Shown piece after piece: positions 49,732-58,807 of a stretch of 64,000 nt of DNA. The position numbers and the translations under genes were made by a program. The notes under the pieces were generated by a model. It did not search any database, was not told the origin of the DNA, and was given only the letters and a program-made list of their open reading frames with translations. The DNA is from Acinetobacter sp. HY1485 (GTDB lineage: Bacteria > Pseudomonadota > Gammaproteobacteria > Pseudomonadales > Moraxellaceae). Each line of letters begins with the position of its first letter. The stretch's first letter is position 1. The stretch is taken from the NCBI RefSeq assembly GCF_027568475.1, contig NZ_JANKZG010000003.1:1-64000 (forward strand), given 5' to 3'.

Positions 49732-50320
49732 ATTTTAAGAAACTAGACACCATACCCAATACTTTTTGAATATCTGCATTTGCTTCTTGATGACTTGAAT
49801 CTTCGCCTTTAGGTGTTAATGCATCTACAATTTGTGGCAGAACACTTGAAATTGCACCATAAACTGCTTGTGTTGTAGATTGTGTCTGATCAGCAACTTG
49901 TTGCACATCTTGTTCGTTAAACAACCCTTCCATATGGTCTGTAGACACTTTTTCACTGTTTGCTTGTTCTGGGTCTACCCAACTTTGTACCTGATTTGTT
50001 AGACCTGCACCACGCAACTTATCTAAAGCAGCTTGTAAACCACCTTGCTGTTGAATCCAAGATAAAATTAAAGGCACAACCGCTACTAATAAAGATTGCG
50101 CACCACCACTTGTTGTATTGTTATTATTACCACCCAACACAGAGCCTACTACACTACCCAACATACCACCTAAACCACTGTTATTTGATTGTTGATTTTG
50201 GTTTTGACCAAGTTGCCCCAAAACAGAACCTAACATCCCCCCCAAACCACCTTGTGAGTTTTGCGAGCCACCTAATGCTTGTTTTGCTAATGCTTCTACA
50301 ATATTTGTTAAATCTGTCAT
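49730..50320 (-). CDS. YidB/DUF937-type protein
   Basis: 196 residues. The N-terminal half has two Gly-rich repeats (GGLGGMLGSVLGQLGQ; GLGGMLGSVVGSVLGG) separated by Asn/Gln tracts. The C-terminal half contains GGLQAALDKLRGAGLTNQVQ and SWVDPEQANSEKVS, typical of the YidB (DUF937) family of unknown function. Confidence 0.8.
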   Translation of the reverse strand: MTDLTNIVEALAKQALGGSQNSQGGLGGMLGSVLGQLGQNQNQQSNNSGLGGMLGSVVGSVLGGNNNNTTSGGAQSLLVAVVPLILSWIQQQGGLQAALDKLRGAGLTNQVQSWVDPEQANSEKVSTDHMEGLFNEQDVQQVADQTQSTTQAVYGAISSVLPQIVDALTPKGEDSSHQEANADIQKVLGMVSSFLK

Positions 50321-50342
50321 AATTTAAACCTCTATAATTAAG

Positions 50343-50759
50343 TTACCAACGAAATTTATCCCAATTTTGCGGATTTGCCCAAAATTTAGCATTAAACCAA
50401 TCAGGCACATGTTTATACGTTAAAATATTAAACTGCCAAACTTGCATCTCTTGTTGATGTACCACCTGTGTAAAACCAAGTGAACGTAATTGCTCTCCTG
50501 AATGACACACCACAATCACTGCTTTAGCAAATAAGTCTCTCAACCTTACCACGCTATGCAAATCAATTTCATGACCACATACCATGCAAGCCACATCATA
50601 ACGCTGTGTAAAAGGCAGACTTAACAACATAGATACGTTAACATAGTCGCCATCTAAGCCATCAAAATGCTCACTATTCTGAGCAATATACAGTGCAGAT
50701 TGCGGTTGCTCTTCTAATAAATCGTTGAGCATGTCACGAACAACATGTTGATAAACCAT
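50343..50759 (-). CDS. Conserved hypothetical protein (138 aa)
   Basis: From the ATG at 50759 (AGGTGCAG upstream; the frame opens at 50807, overlapping the divergent gene). Contains YDVACMVCGHEIDLHSVVRL and KAVIVVCHSGEQLRSLGFTQ, a Rossmann-like alternation. Resembles DUF6231-type proteins, without assigned role. Confidence 0.7.
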   Translation of the reverse strand: MVYQHVVRDMLNDLLEEQPQSALYIAQNSEHFDGLDGDYVNVSMLLSLPFTQRYDVACMVCGHEIDLHSVVRLRDLFAKAVIVVCHSGEQLRSLGFTQVVHQQEMQVWQFNILTYKHVPDWFNAKFWANPQNWDKFRW

Positions 50760-50790
50760 AAACTGCACCTTTTTCCTAGCGAGAGATAAT

Positions 50791-51651
50791 ATGGAACTAC
50801 AAGGCATTTGCCATAAAATGCATGCCGATCTTGTTGATCAACGTATCACAGAACACCAAACCGAACAGGCAGATGTGTCTTACACGTTTATTCTAGACAA
50901 GTCTAAAGTGGATTTTCCATTTTCTCTAGGTGAAAAAATCCAAATTGAATGGACAGGGCAAATTATTTGTACCGCTTGTGGTACTCAAACCCCAAAATCA
51001 TATGCGCAAGGTCATTGCTTTAAATGCTTTAAAACCAAAGCAGAATGCGACTTATGTATTATGAAACCCGAAACATGTCATCATCATTTAGGCACATGCC
51101 GAGAAGAAGATTTTGCACAGCGGGTCTGCTTTCAACCACATATTGTTTATTTGGCAAACTCAAGCGCCTTAAAAGTAGGCATTACACGCATTAGCCAAAT
51201 GCCAACACGCTGGCTAGATCAAGGCGCATCACAAGCACTTCCAATTATGCAAGTAGGTTCGCGCCGTCTATCAGGACAGCTTGAAGTGATGTTTGGTGAA
51301 TTAATTGCAGATAAAACCAATTGGCGTGCATTACTCAAAGGTACTGCCGAACCTTTAGATCTTATTCAAATTAGAGATGACTTACTTACACAGTTCGCCC
51401 CTAAAATTGAGAAAATTCGCCAAGAATTTAATGCCAATAGCGAGACTATTTCTGTACTTGAACAAGAACGCGTCAAAGAATTTATTTATCCTGTACTTGA
51501 ATATCCAACTAAAATTAAATCACATAATTTAGATAAAACCCCACTTGTAGAAGGTACCTTGCAAGGCATTAAGGGGCAATATCTTATTTTAGATACAGGC
51601 GTGATTAATATGCGCAAATATACAGGGTACGATATTATTTTAAGAGCTTAA
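50791..51651 (+). CDS. DUF2797 protein with zinc cysteines
   Basis: 286 residues. Cysteine cluster ICTACGTQTPKSYAQGHCFK then CFKTKAECDLCIMKPETCH, followed by HIVYLANSSALKVGITRISQ (a GIY-YIG-like strand pattern) and RWLDQGASQALPIMQVGSRR. Matches the DUF2797 family; function unknown. The 3' end overlaps the convergent lpxB 3' end by 17 bp. Confidence 0.87.
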   Translation: MELQGICHKMHADLVDQRITEHQTEQADVSYTFILDKSKVDFPFSLGEKIQIEWTGQIICTACGTQTPKSYAQGHCFKCFKTKAECDLCIMKPETCHHHLGTCREEDFAQRVCFQPHIVYLANSSALKVGITRISQMPTRWLDQGASQALPIMQVGSRRLSGQLEVMFGELIADKTNWRALLKGTAEPLDLIQIRDDLLTQFAPKIEKIRQEFNANSETISVLEQERVKEFIYPVLEYPTKIKSHNLDKTPLVEGTLQGIKGQYLILDTGVINMRKYTGYDIILRA

Positions 51652-52801
51652 GCAGCGCTTGTACGGGATCTTGTGTATCACCAGAAATAAGCTGTTTATG
51701 CATCGTTAAATGTTGCATCATCTGAATTTTTGATGTGTTTTCATTCATCAAACGTTCAATTTGCACAGCAAGCTGTTCTGGTGTTGCCTCTTTTTGTACA
51801 AGTTCTTCAATTACTTTTTTACCTGCAATAATATTAGGTAAAGAATAATATGGAATTTTAATCATCCATTTAACTAATAGATACGTCAGCCAATGTAGCT
51901 TATAAAAAGTGACCATTGGTTTATGTAAAAGCATCGCTTCTAAGGTGGCAGTACCCGATGCCAATGCTACAATATCACTTGCCAACATCACTATACGCCC
52001 AATATTAGACGCTGAATTTTCTAAAATTTGAACACGGTTTTGAAATGCAACATCATAATTTTGTAAGATATTTTCAATTTGTGTTTTACGCTGTGCATTA
52101 ATTGCAGGGACTAAAAACTGATACTCGGTATGGGTACGACTCAAAATTTGTCCTGCTTCAAATACCAAAGGTGCTAAACGTTCAACTTCTCCACGGCGAC
52201 TACCAGGTAACAATGCAATGTACTTTTGATGTTTATTTAATCCCAAATCCTGTTTAGCTTGAGACGTATCATTTTCTAAAGGAAGTTGTTTTGCTAAAGG
52301 ATGCCCTACAAAAATCGCAGGTACTTGGTATTGCTCATAAAATACTTTTTCAAATGGAAATAAGCACATCACTAAATCAATACTTTGTTTAATTCCAAAA
52401 ACACGTTTTTGTCGCCATGCCCATACAGATGGACTTACATACTGAACCGTTTTAATCGGTAGTTGTTGTTGTCTTATTTTTTTGGATAAACGTAAATTGA
52501 AATCAGGCGCATCAATCCCAATAAAAATATCAATAGGGTTTTGCGTCCAACGGTCAACCAAACCATCACGCACAGCAAACAACTGTTTAATATCTTTTAA
52601 AACTTCTACAATACCCATTACGGCTAATGTTTCCATCGAATAAAAGCTCTGAAAACCCTCAGCCTGCATTTGAGGACCACCAATACCTTCAAACTCCACA
52701 TCAATGCCCTGTGCCTTAAACTCACGAATAAGCGATGCGCCTAAAGTATCTCCAGAAACTTCGCCCACCACAATTCCTATTCTTAGTGTTTTGTTCTGCA
52801 C
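51635..52801 (-). CDS. lpxB: Lipid-A-disaccharide synthase
   Basis: 388 residues from a GTG at 52801 (GGAAGG upstream); the frame opens at 52849. GIVVGEVSGDTLGASLIREF, EGIGGPQMQAEGF, APDFNLRLSKKI, SPSVWAWRQKR and LPGSRRGEVERLAP are LpxB signatures. Makes the lipid A disaccharide. Catalytic region intact. Confidence 0.95.
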   Translation of the reverse strand: MQNKTLRIGIVVGEVSGDTLGASLIREFKAQGIDVEFEGIGGPQMQAEGFQSFYSMETLAVMGIVEVLKDIKQLFAVRDGLVDRWTQNPIDIFIGIDAPDFNLRLSKKIRQQQLPIKTVQYVSPSVWAWRQKRVFGIKQSIDLVMCLFPFEKVFYEQYQVPAIFVGHPLAKQLPLENDTSQAKQDLGLNKHQKYIALLPGSRRGEVERLAPLVFEAGQILSRTHTEYQFLVPAINAQRKTQIENILQNYDVAFQNRVQILENSASNIGRIVMLASDIVALASGTATLEAMLLHKPMVTFYKLHWLTYLLVKWMIKIPYYSLPNIIAGKKVIEELVQKEATPEQLAVQIERLMNENTSKIQMMQHLTMHKQLISGDTQDPVQALLKLLK

Positions 52802-53044
52802 AAGCACCTTCCTACTGACAAAATAAAGTCTATTATAAATGCAAATCATCAGAAAAAATACAATATAAACAATAAGTTAAATTGATTAAAAATCAAATTT
52901 TTCTTTTAACAATCAATAACATAGCATTAGCTAGAACAATACTTTATAATAGATACAACTGTATAAAGAATGCACGCTCATCTTTATATAGAGCATGTGC
53001 AAACAAATATGCAGTTGGATTATAAAAATGTTTAAGGAAAAAAT

Positions 53045-54142
53045 ATGCCAACAGCAAGAACAGTAACATCGCCTAAAAAATTTATTATTGGCAACGGACT
53101 ATTCAACAATTTGGGGCAATATATTCAGGATTTTGGCTCTAAAGCCCTGATTATTTACGATGCTTTTTTTGAAGAGAAAGTAAAAACAGAGGTTATTCCT
53201 GCACTTCAACAAGCCAAAATTGACAGTGTATTAGAAGTCTTTTCTGGTGAATGTACAGAAAAAGAAATCCATCGCTTAAAAGACCTTGCAAGTACACACC
53301 ATGTAAATGTAATTGTAGGGATTGGTGGCGGTAAAACGTTGGATACTGCAAAATCAACGGCGTTTTATAAAAAAGAACCTGTGATTATTTGCCCAACGAT
53401 TGCCTCTACAGATGCACCATGTACTGCCCTTTCTGTGATTTATAACGAACAAGGGGAATTTGAACGTTATTTATTTTTACCTCAAAACCCAGATGCTGTA
53501 ATTGTGGATAGCCATGTGATTGCGCAAGCCCCTATTCGCTTTTTTAGTGCAGGCATTGGTGATGCACTTGCAACCTACTTTGAAGCGCGTGCGTGTTACA
53601 ACGCAGATGGCATTAACCTTGTCTTACAAAAACCATCACGTACAGGTTTGGGCTTAGCACATATGTGTTATACCTTATTAAAAGATAATGTAGCACAAGC
53701 CATGGATGCCGTAGAAAATAAAGTCGTAACACCCGCGTTAGAAACTATTTTGGAAGCAACAATTTATCTAAGTGGCGTAGGTGCAGAAGCAGGCGGACTT
53801 GCAGCAGCACATGCTGTCAATAATGGCATGTCTGTTATTACAGATTTGCACAAGGCACAACACGGCGAAAAAGTCACTTTTGGCTTACTTACACAATTGG
53901 TTTTAGAAAATGCACCTCAACAAGAGATTGAAGATGTCATTCATATCATTAAAACTGCCAAACTACCTTTAACTTTAGAAGATTTAGGATTACAAACTTT
54001 TGAAGCCCAAAAATGGCGTAAGGTTGCTGAAATTGCCTGTGCAGAGGGTGATACCATGGGTAACATGCCACGCAAAGTTTCAGTAGATGATGTTTATAAT
54101 GCTATTGTGGCAGCCAATGCCCTCGCACATCGTTATAAATAA
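53045..54142 (+). CDS. gldA: Glycerol dehydrogenase
   Basis: 365 residues. Iron-containing/group III dehydrogenase: VIVGIGGGKTLDTAKSTAFY (NAD binding), IASTDAPCTALSVIY, AGIGDALATYFEARAC (metal Asp), AAAHAVNNGMS and AQHGEKVTFGLL (metal His). Oxidises glycerol to dihydroxyacetone. Upstream 52802-53044 holds a TATAAT at 52945-52950 as a possible -10. Confidence 0.93.
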   Translation: MPTARTVTSPKKFIIGNGLFNNLGQYIQDFGSKALIIYDAFFEEKVKTEVIPALQQAKIDSVLEVFSGECTEKEIHRLKDLASTHHVNVIVGIGGGKTLDTAKSTAFYKKEPVIICPTIASTDAPCTALSVIYNEQGEFERYLFLPQNPDAVIVDSHVIAQAPIRFFSAGIGDALATYFEARACYNADGINLVLQKPSRTGLGLAHMCYTLLKDNVAQAMDAVENKVVTPALETILEATIYLSGVGAEAGGLAAAHAVNNGMSVITDLHKAQHGEKVTFGLLTQLVLENAPQQEIEDVIHIIKTAKLPLTLEDLGLQTFEAQKWRKVAEIACAEGDTMGNMPRKVSVDDVYNAIVAANALAHRYK

Positions 54143-54147
54143 AGCTC

Positions 54148-54175
54148 AAAATAGGTGATTCATTCACCTATTTTT
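54148..54175 (+). terminator. Terminator of gldA
   Basis: AAATAGGTGA-TTCAT-TCACCTATTT with a T-run. Confidence 0.9.
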
Positions 54176-54304
54176 AACACACGTTAATGTAAATAATTAT
54201 CATTTGCTTTTTAATCCAAAGAATAAGTAAATCACTTATACAGACAGCCACTTATTCCAAAAAAAACTAACATATGAACTATCTTAGATATTGGCAAGAT
54301 AACA

Positions 54305-55186
54305 ATGATGGAAGCCATTCAATTTATATTAGCAGGGGTGCTTGTTGGATTTTGCGTCGGCATTACAGGCGTGGGCGGTGGTTCGCTCATGACACCTATG
54401 CTTATTGGCATATTTAAAATTGAACCGCATATTGCAATCGGTACAGACCTGATCTATGCCTCTATTTCCAAATTTTGTGGCTCGTTGGTTCATGCAAAAA
54501 AATTAAATGTGGTCTGGTCTATTGTAATTTGGCTCTCTATTGGCAGTATCCCTGCTTCTTTTGCTACGCATTGGGTACTTGAACATTATCTTAGCCAATC
54601 TACCGAATATAAATCTGTACTGACGATGGTGTTAGGCTTTATGCTTACACTTACAGGGATTTCAATTATATTTAGAACTCAGATCGAGCAATTTTTTAAT
54701 AAGCTTCGCAAACAGCACGAAAATGACATTGAACCTGAAAATTTAGTCCATCAGAAAAAATTCTTTATTGTATTAATGGGTTTGGTTTTGGGTATTTTTG
54801 TTACCCTTTCCTCTGTGGGTGCAGGTGCTTTTGGTGTTATGGCACTCATACTACTTTTCCCTAAAATGCCAATGATCCGTATTATTGGTTCTGATGTTGT
54901 GCATGCAGTTTGCTTAACGTTTGTTGCAGGCTTAGCACATATGAGCTCAGGTAACGTAAATTTTCATATTTTAGGTTGGTTGTTGGTCGGTTCTATTCCT
55001 GCCATTGTAGTTGGCACTCTCATCAGCTCTAAAATGCCTGAGAAACTGATCCGTAAAATTTTGGGAATTACTTTATTTTTACTTGGACTGAACTTTATTT
55101 TGCATCCAACTAAAGAAAAACCAAAGCCACCACCACAAACTGCTCTACAAATTCAAACTCAAACAACAAAAAGTCCTTTGGTCTAA
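54305..55186 (+). CDS. TauE/SafE-family membrane permease
   Basis: 293 residues, about eight spans. GVLVGFCVGITGVGGGSLMT near the N-terminus and LGIFVTLSSVGAGAFGVMAL in the second half are the two TauE repeats. Probably exports sulfite or sulfoacetate; the substrate is unknown. Confidence 0.9.
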   Translation: MMEAIQFILAGVLVGFCVGITGVGGGSLMTPMLIGIFKIEPHIAIGTDLIYASISKFCGSLVHAKKLNVVWSIVIWLSIGSIPASFATHWVLEHYLSQSTEYKSVLTMVLGFMLTLTGISIIFRTQIEQFFNKLRKQHENDIEPENLVHQKKFFIVLMGLVLGIFVTLSSVGAGAFGVMALILLFPKMPMIRIIGSDVVHAVCLTFVAGLAHMSSGNVNFHILGWLLVGSIPAIVVGTLISSKMPEKLIRKILGITLFLLGLNFILHPTKEKPKPPPQTALQIQTQTTKSPLV

Positions 55187-55195
55187 TGGACTTTT
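55168..55195 (+). terminator. Terminator overlapping the TauE gene end
   Basis: AAAAGTCC and GGACTTTT flank the stop codon; a short T-run follows. Confidence 0.7.
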
Positions 55196-55263
55196 AATCC
55201 ATTAGCGTTAATATAACCATGTAAACAGTATGGTATATTTTTAATAAACGATCAGTGACGGCG

Positions 55264-56352
55264 ATGAATACAATACACTCTAATAGTTCAAATGATGATA
55301 TTGATGATATTAATATCAGCAGTATGCACCCTTTAATTACACCTGCCGAGCTTAAAACGGCGCTTCCACTTTCAGATGTTGCTTATCAAAGCGTATCTAA
55401 AGGGCGTGAAACGGTTCGTAAAATTTTAGATGGTGAAGACAAACGCTTATTTGTAGTGATTGGTCCTTGCTCTATTCATGACCCCAAAGCAGCACATGAA
55501 TATGCAGATCGTTTAAAAGTACTCAGCGAAAAAGTAAAAGACACTTTATTTTTAGTGATGCGTGTTTATTTTGAAAAGCCACGCACAACCGTAGGTTGGA
55601 AAGGTTTAATTAACGATCCTGATATGGATGACTCATTTGATATCGAAAAAGGTTTACACCTAGGGCGTCAGCTTTTATTAGAACTCAATGAAAAAGGCTT
55701 ACCGTGCGCTACTGAAGCACTAGACCCTAATTCACCACAGTATTTACAAGACTTAATCTCTTGGTCTGCAATTGGTGCACGTACCACAGAAAGTCAAACA
55801 CACCGTGAAATGTCATCAGGTTTATCTTCACCTGTTGGCTTTAAAAATGGTACAGATGGTGGGTTAACGGTTGCCACCAATGCCATGCAAGCCGTTAAAC
55901 ACGGGCATAACTTCTTAGGCTTAAATGACCAAGGACAAGTTGCTATTATTCGTACCAAAGGTAACCCTTACGCGCATGTTGTATTACGCGGTGGTAACGG
56001 TAAGCCTAATTACGATGCAACCTCTGTTGCACAAGCAGAAGATGCTTTAGCACGCGCCAAAGTTAGCCAAAAAATTATGATTGATGCAAGTCACGCCAAT
56101 TCAAACAAAGACCCATACCTACAACCGCTTGTTCTTAAAAATGTGACTGAGCAAATTTTAGATGGCAACAAATCTATTGTTGGTTTGATGGTTGAAAGTC
56201 ATCTTAAAGGTGGACGTCAAGATATTCCAACTAACCTATGTGACCTTGAATACGGACAATCGGTTACTGATGGTTGTATTGATTGGGATACGACTGAAAA
56301 AGTATTACTTGAAATGCACGAAACACTCAAAGACATCTTGCCAAACCGTTAA
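55264..56352 (+). CDS. aroG: 3-deoxy-7-phosphoheptulonate synthase, class I
   Basis: 362 residues from the ATG at 55264; a GTG at 55255 is possible. VVIGPCSIHDPKAAHEYADR, RVYFEKPRTTVGWKGLINDP, GARTTESQTHREMSSG and IMIDASHANSNKDP are AroG/F/H motifs. First step of aromatic amino acid synthesis; the feedback specificity (Phe, Tyr or Trp) cannot be read. Confidence 0.94.
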   Translation: MNTIHSNSSNDDIDDINISSMHPLITPAELKTALPLSDVAYQSVSKGRETVRKILDGEDKRLFVVIGPCSIHDPKAAHEYADRLKVLSEKVKDTLFLVMRVYFEKPRTTVGWKGLINDPDMDDSFDIEKGLHLGRQLLLELNEKGLPCATEALDPNSPQYLQDLISWSAIGARTTESQTHREMSSGLSSPVGFKNGTDGGLTVATNAMQAVKHGHNFLGLNDQGQVAIIRTKGNPYAHVVLRGGNGKPNYDATSVAQAEDALARAKVSQKIMIDASHANSNKDPYLQPLVLKNVTEQILDGNKSIVGLMVESHLKGGRQDIPTNLCDLEYGQSVTDGCIDWDTTEKVLLEMHETLKDILPNR

Positions 56353-56362
56353 TGTTTAGACG

Positions 56363-56386
56363 CGCCATCTCTGATGGCGTTTTTTA
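56363..56386 (+). terminator. Terminator of the DAHP synthase gene
   Basis: CGCCAT-CTCTG-ATGGCG followed by TTTTTT. Confidence 0.9.
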
Positions 56387-56400
56387 TGTGATTAATTTTT

Positions 56401-56925
56401 ATGAGTCATTTACAACAAGCCCTCTGCCAAACGCAAAACTTTCAGTATATTCACGAACGTTTATTTACGTCGGGACAACTTAATGCCGTACAGCTCAAAA
56501 AAATCAAAGAATATGGCATCAATACTGTTATCAATTTAGCACTTACAGATGCACCTAATCATCTGCATAACGAAGATAAAATGTGTTTGGATATAGGGCT
56601 TAACTATATTCAACTGCCGATTTGTTGGGATTTACCCGATGCAGAACAAGCGCTGTTTGTTCTAGATACGATTGATTTTCTAGTGAAAGACCATCAAGTT
56701 TGGGTACATTGTGTTAAAAACCATCGTGTTAGTGCTTTGATGTATTTATATCGTCAGTATTATATGGATATGGACATCGCCACTGCTCAACATCTATTAC
56801 ACCAAGTTTGGACACCTAATGATACTTGGACAGGACTTATTCATAGCGTAGATTTACTACTCAAAGGACGTAAAGCCACGCGTGAACTAGAACAGGCTCT
56901 ATTCCAAACCCAACATTTTGTTTAA
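56401..56925 (+). CDS. Dual-specificity-phosphatase-like (DUF442-type) protein
   Basis: 174 residues. ERLFTSGQLNAVQLKKIKEY and INTVINLALTDAPNHLHNED begin a phosphatase-like fold. The P-loop VWVHCVKNHRVSALMYLYR has C-x4-R instead of the usual C-x5-R. Some relatives with this HC-x2-N-x-RVSA motif are annotated as tyrosine phosphatases. The last codons overlap the convergent ispF end by 4 bp. Confidence 0.78.
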   Translation: MSHLQQALCQTQNFQYIHERLFTSGQLNAVQLKKIKEYGINTVINLALTDAPNHLHNEDKMCLDIGLNYIQLPICWDLPDAEQALFVLDTIDFLVKDHQVWVHCVKNHRVSALMYLYRQYYMDMDIATAQHLLHQVWTPNDTWTGLIHSVDLLLKGRKATRELEQALFQTQHFV

Positions 56926-57407
56926 GCTTTTATCACCAATACAGTGGCTGTCGCTAAGATTCCCTCTTGGCGACCTGTAAAACCAAGTGCTTCTGTTGTT
57001 GTGGCTTTAATACTAATTTGGTCTACATTCACATCTAAGGCTTCTGCAACACTTTGGCGCATCGTTAGGTTATGTTTTGCCAACTTAGGGCGCTCACAAG
57101 CAACCGTCATATCTGCATTTGCCAGTACATAACCACGCGCAGTAATCATATCGTACACATGCTTTAAAAGTACTTTACTGTCTGCGCCTTTAAAACGTTC
57201 ATCCGTATCAGGAAAATGTTGCCCAATATCGCCTAAACCTAATGTTCCTAGTAAAGCATCACTTAATGCATGTAAGATAACGTCACCATCTGAATGTGCT
57301 TTTAAGCCCTGTGTATGTGGAATTTTTACGCCTGCTAAGGTAACAAAAGTCCCTTCTTCAAATGCGTGTACATCTAAACCTTGTCCAATGCGAATGTCGG
57401 TAATCAC
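56922..57407 (-). CDS. ispF: 2-C-methyl-D-erythritol 2,4-cyclodiphosphate synthase
   Basis: 161 residues. RIGQGLDVHAFEEG (metal Asp and His), LKAHSDGDVILHALSDALLG and a C-terminal ISIKATTTEALGFTGRQEGI. MEP pathway of isoprenoid synthesis; ispD is 3 kb to the right rather than adjacent. Confidence 0.97.
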   Translation of the reverse strand: MITDIRIGQGLDVHAFEEGTFVTLAGVKIPHTQGLKAHSDGDVILHALSDALLGTLGLGDIGQHFPDTDERFKGADSKVLLKHVYDMITARGYVLANADMTVACERPKLAKHNLTMRQSVAEALDVNVDQISIKATTTEALGFTGRQEGILATATVLVIKA

Positions 57408-57451
57408 ACCCTACTCCATTATTTTTTCAATTTACAAAGTATAAACGCAGA

Positions 57452-58711
57452 TTAACTGGCATACCTAAAAATATCCAAACCTTCGGTACTAATTTTAGGA
57501 GTTTGTTTGGCAATAATATCTGTTAAATATTGTGCAGAACCACATGCCATTGTCCAACCCAATGTGCCATGCCCTGTATTTAAAAATAGATTTTGGTAAC
57601 GTGTTTTTCCCACAATAGGTGTACCATCAGGTGTCGCAGGACGTAGCCCTGTCCAAAAATTAAGCTCTGTTAAATCACTGGCTTTTGGAAAGAGTTGTTG
57701 CAATACCATTGTGAGTGTTTCTTCTCGTTCAGATTTAAGTGAATGGTCAAACCCATTAAGTTCTGCCATACCCCCTACCCGAATTCGATCATCAAATCGT
57801 GTTAAAGCAATTTTATATGTTTCATCTAAAATTGTGGATACAGGTGAACACTCAGGGCGTAAAATAGGCGTTGTAATTGAATAACCTTTTAATGGATAGA
57901 CAGGCGCAAATATACCAATTTGTTTGAGCATTTCATGGCTATAACTCCCTAATGCCATCACATATACATCACCTTTTATCATTTCTTTATTTTGTAGTTC
58001 AATACCAATAATTTTGTCTTGAGCATACTTAATGGTCTTTATTTGTGCCTCAAAAATAAAGTTTACGCCCTGTTTTTGTGCAATTTTGGCTAAATGAGTT
58101 GTAAATTTCTGACAATCACCTGTTTCATCATGAGGTAATCTTAAACCACCTACAAAATCAGCCGTTGCATCTTTGAGTGCAGGTTCAATCTGTAGTACGC
58201 CTGTTTTATCTAATAGTTCATACGGTACATTTTCTTGATCTAAAACTGCTGTATCTTTTTGTGCGGCATCAAGTTGTTGTTGTGTTCTAAACAATTGTAA
58301 TGTACCAAGTTGACGCTCATCAAAATGAATACCTGTTTCTTGCCGTAATAAATCAATACAATCTCGACTATATTCAGATAATCGCACCATCCGTTCTTTA
58401 TTAATTTTATAGCGGTTTGTATTACATTCTGCCAACATCCGTACCATCCAATGATATTGATACATCTCACCTGTTAAACGTATAGATAAAGGCGAGTGAT
58501 GCTGAAACAACCACTTAAATGCTTTTAATGGAATACCGGGAGCTGCCCAAGGTGAAGCATAGCCCGGAGAGATTTGCCCTGCATTAGCAAAGCTGGTTTC
58601 AAGTGCAACGTCCTTTTGTCGCTCAATAACAGTAACTTCGTAACCTGCTTGAGATAAATAATAGGCTGTGGTTGTTCCGATTACACCTGCACCCAACACT
58701 ACAATATGCAT
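57452..58711 (-). CDS. dadA: D-amino acid dehydrogenase, small subunit
   Basis: 419 residues. FAD-binding [20 protein letters not shown], then [20 protein letters not shown] and a C-terminal [20 protein letters not shown] ... [15 protein letters not shown]. Oxidises D-amino acids (mainly D-Ala) to keto acids. No dadX racemase beside it. Confidence 0.95.
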   Translation of the reverse strand: MHIVVLGAGVIGTTTAYYLSQAGYEVTVIERQKDVALETSFANAGQISPGYASPWAAPGIPLKAFKWLFQHHSPLSIRLTGEMYQYHWMVRMLAECNTNRYKINKERMVRLSEYSRDCIDLLRQETGIHFDERQLGTLQLFRTQQQLDAAQKDTAVLDQENVPYELLDKTGVLQIEPALKDATADFVGGLRLPHDETGDCQKFTTHLAKIAQKQGVNFIFEAQIKTIKYAQDKIIGIELQNKEMIKGDVYVMALGSYSHEMLKQIGIFAPVYPLKGYSITTPILRPECSPVSTILDETYKIALTRFDDRIRVGGMAELNGFDHSLKSEREETLTMVLQQLFPKASDLTELNFWTGLRPATPDGTPIVGKTRYQNLFLNTGHGTLGWTMACGSAQYLTDIIAKQTPKISTEGLDIFRYAS

Positions 58712-58807
58712 TATTCTGTCCTTTTTATTTGCACTTTATACCAATGTAGCAAGATATATGCCGATATTTATGTTTAAAATACGTACAAAAATAGCGAGGG
58801 ATAAAAG

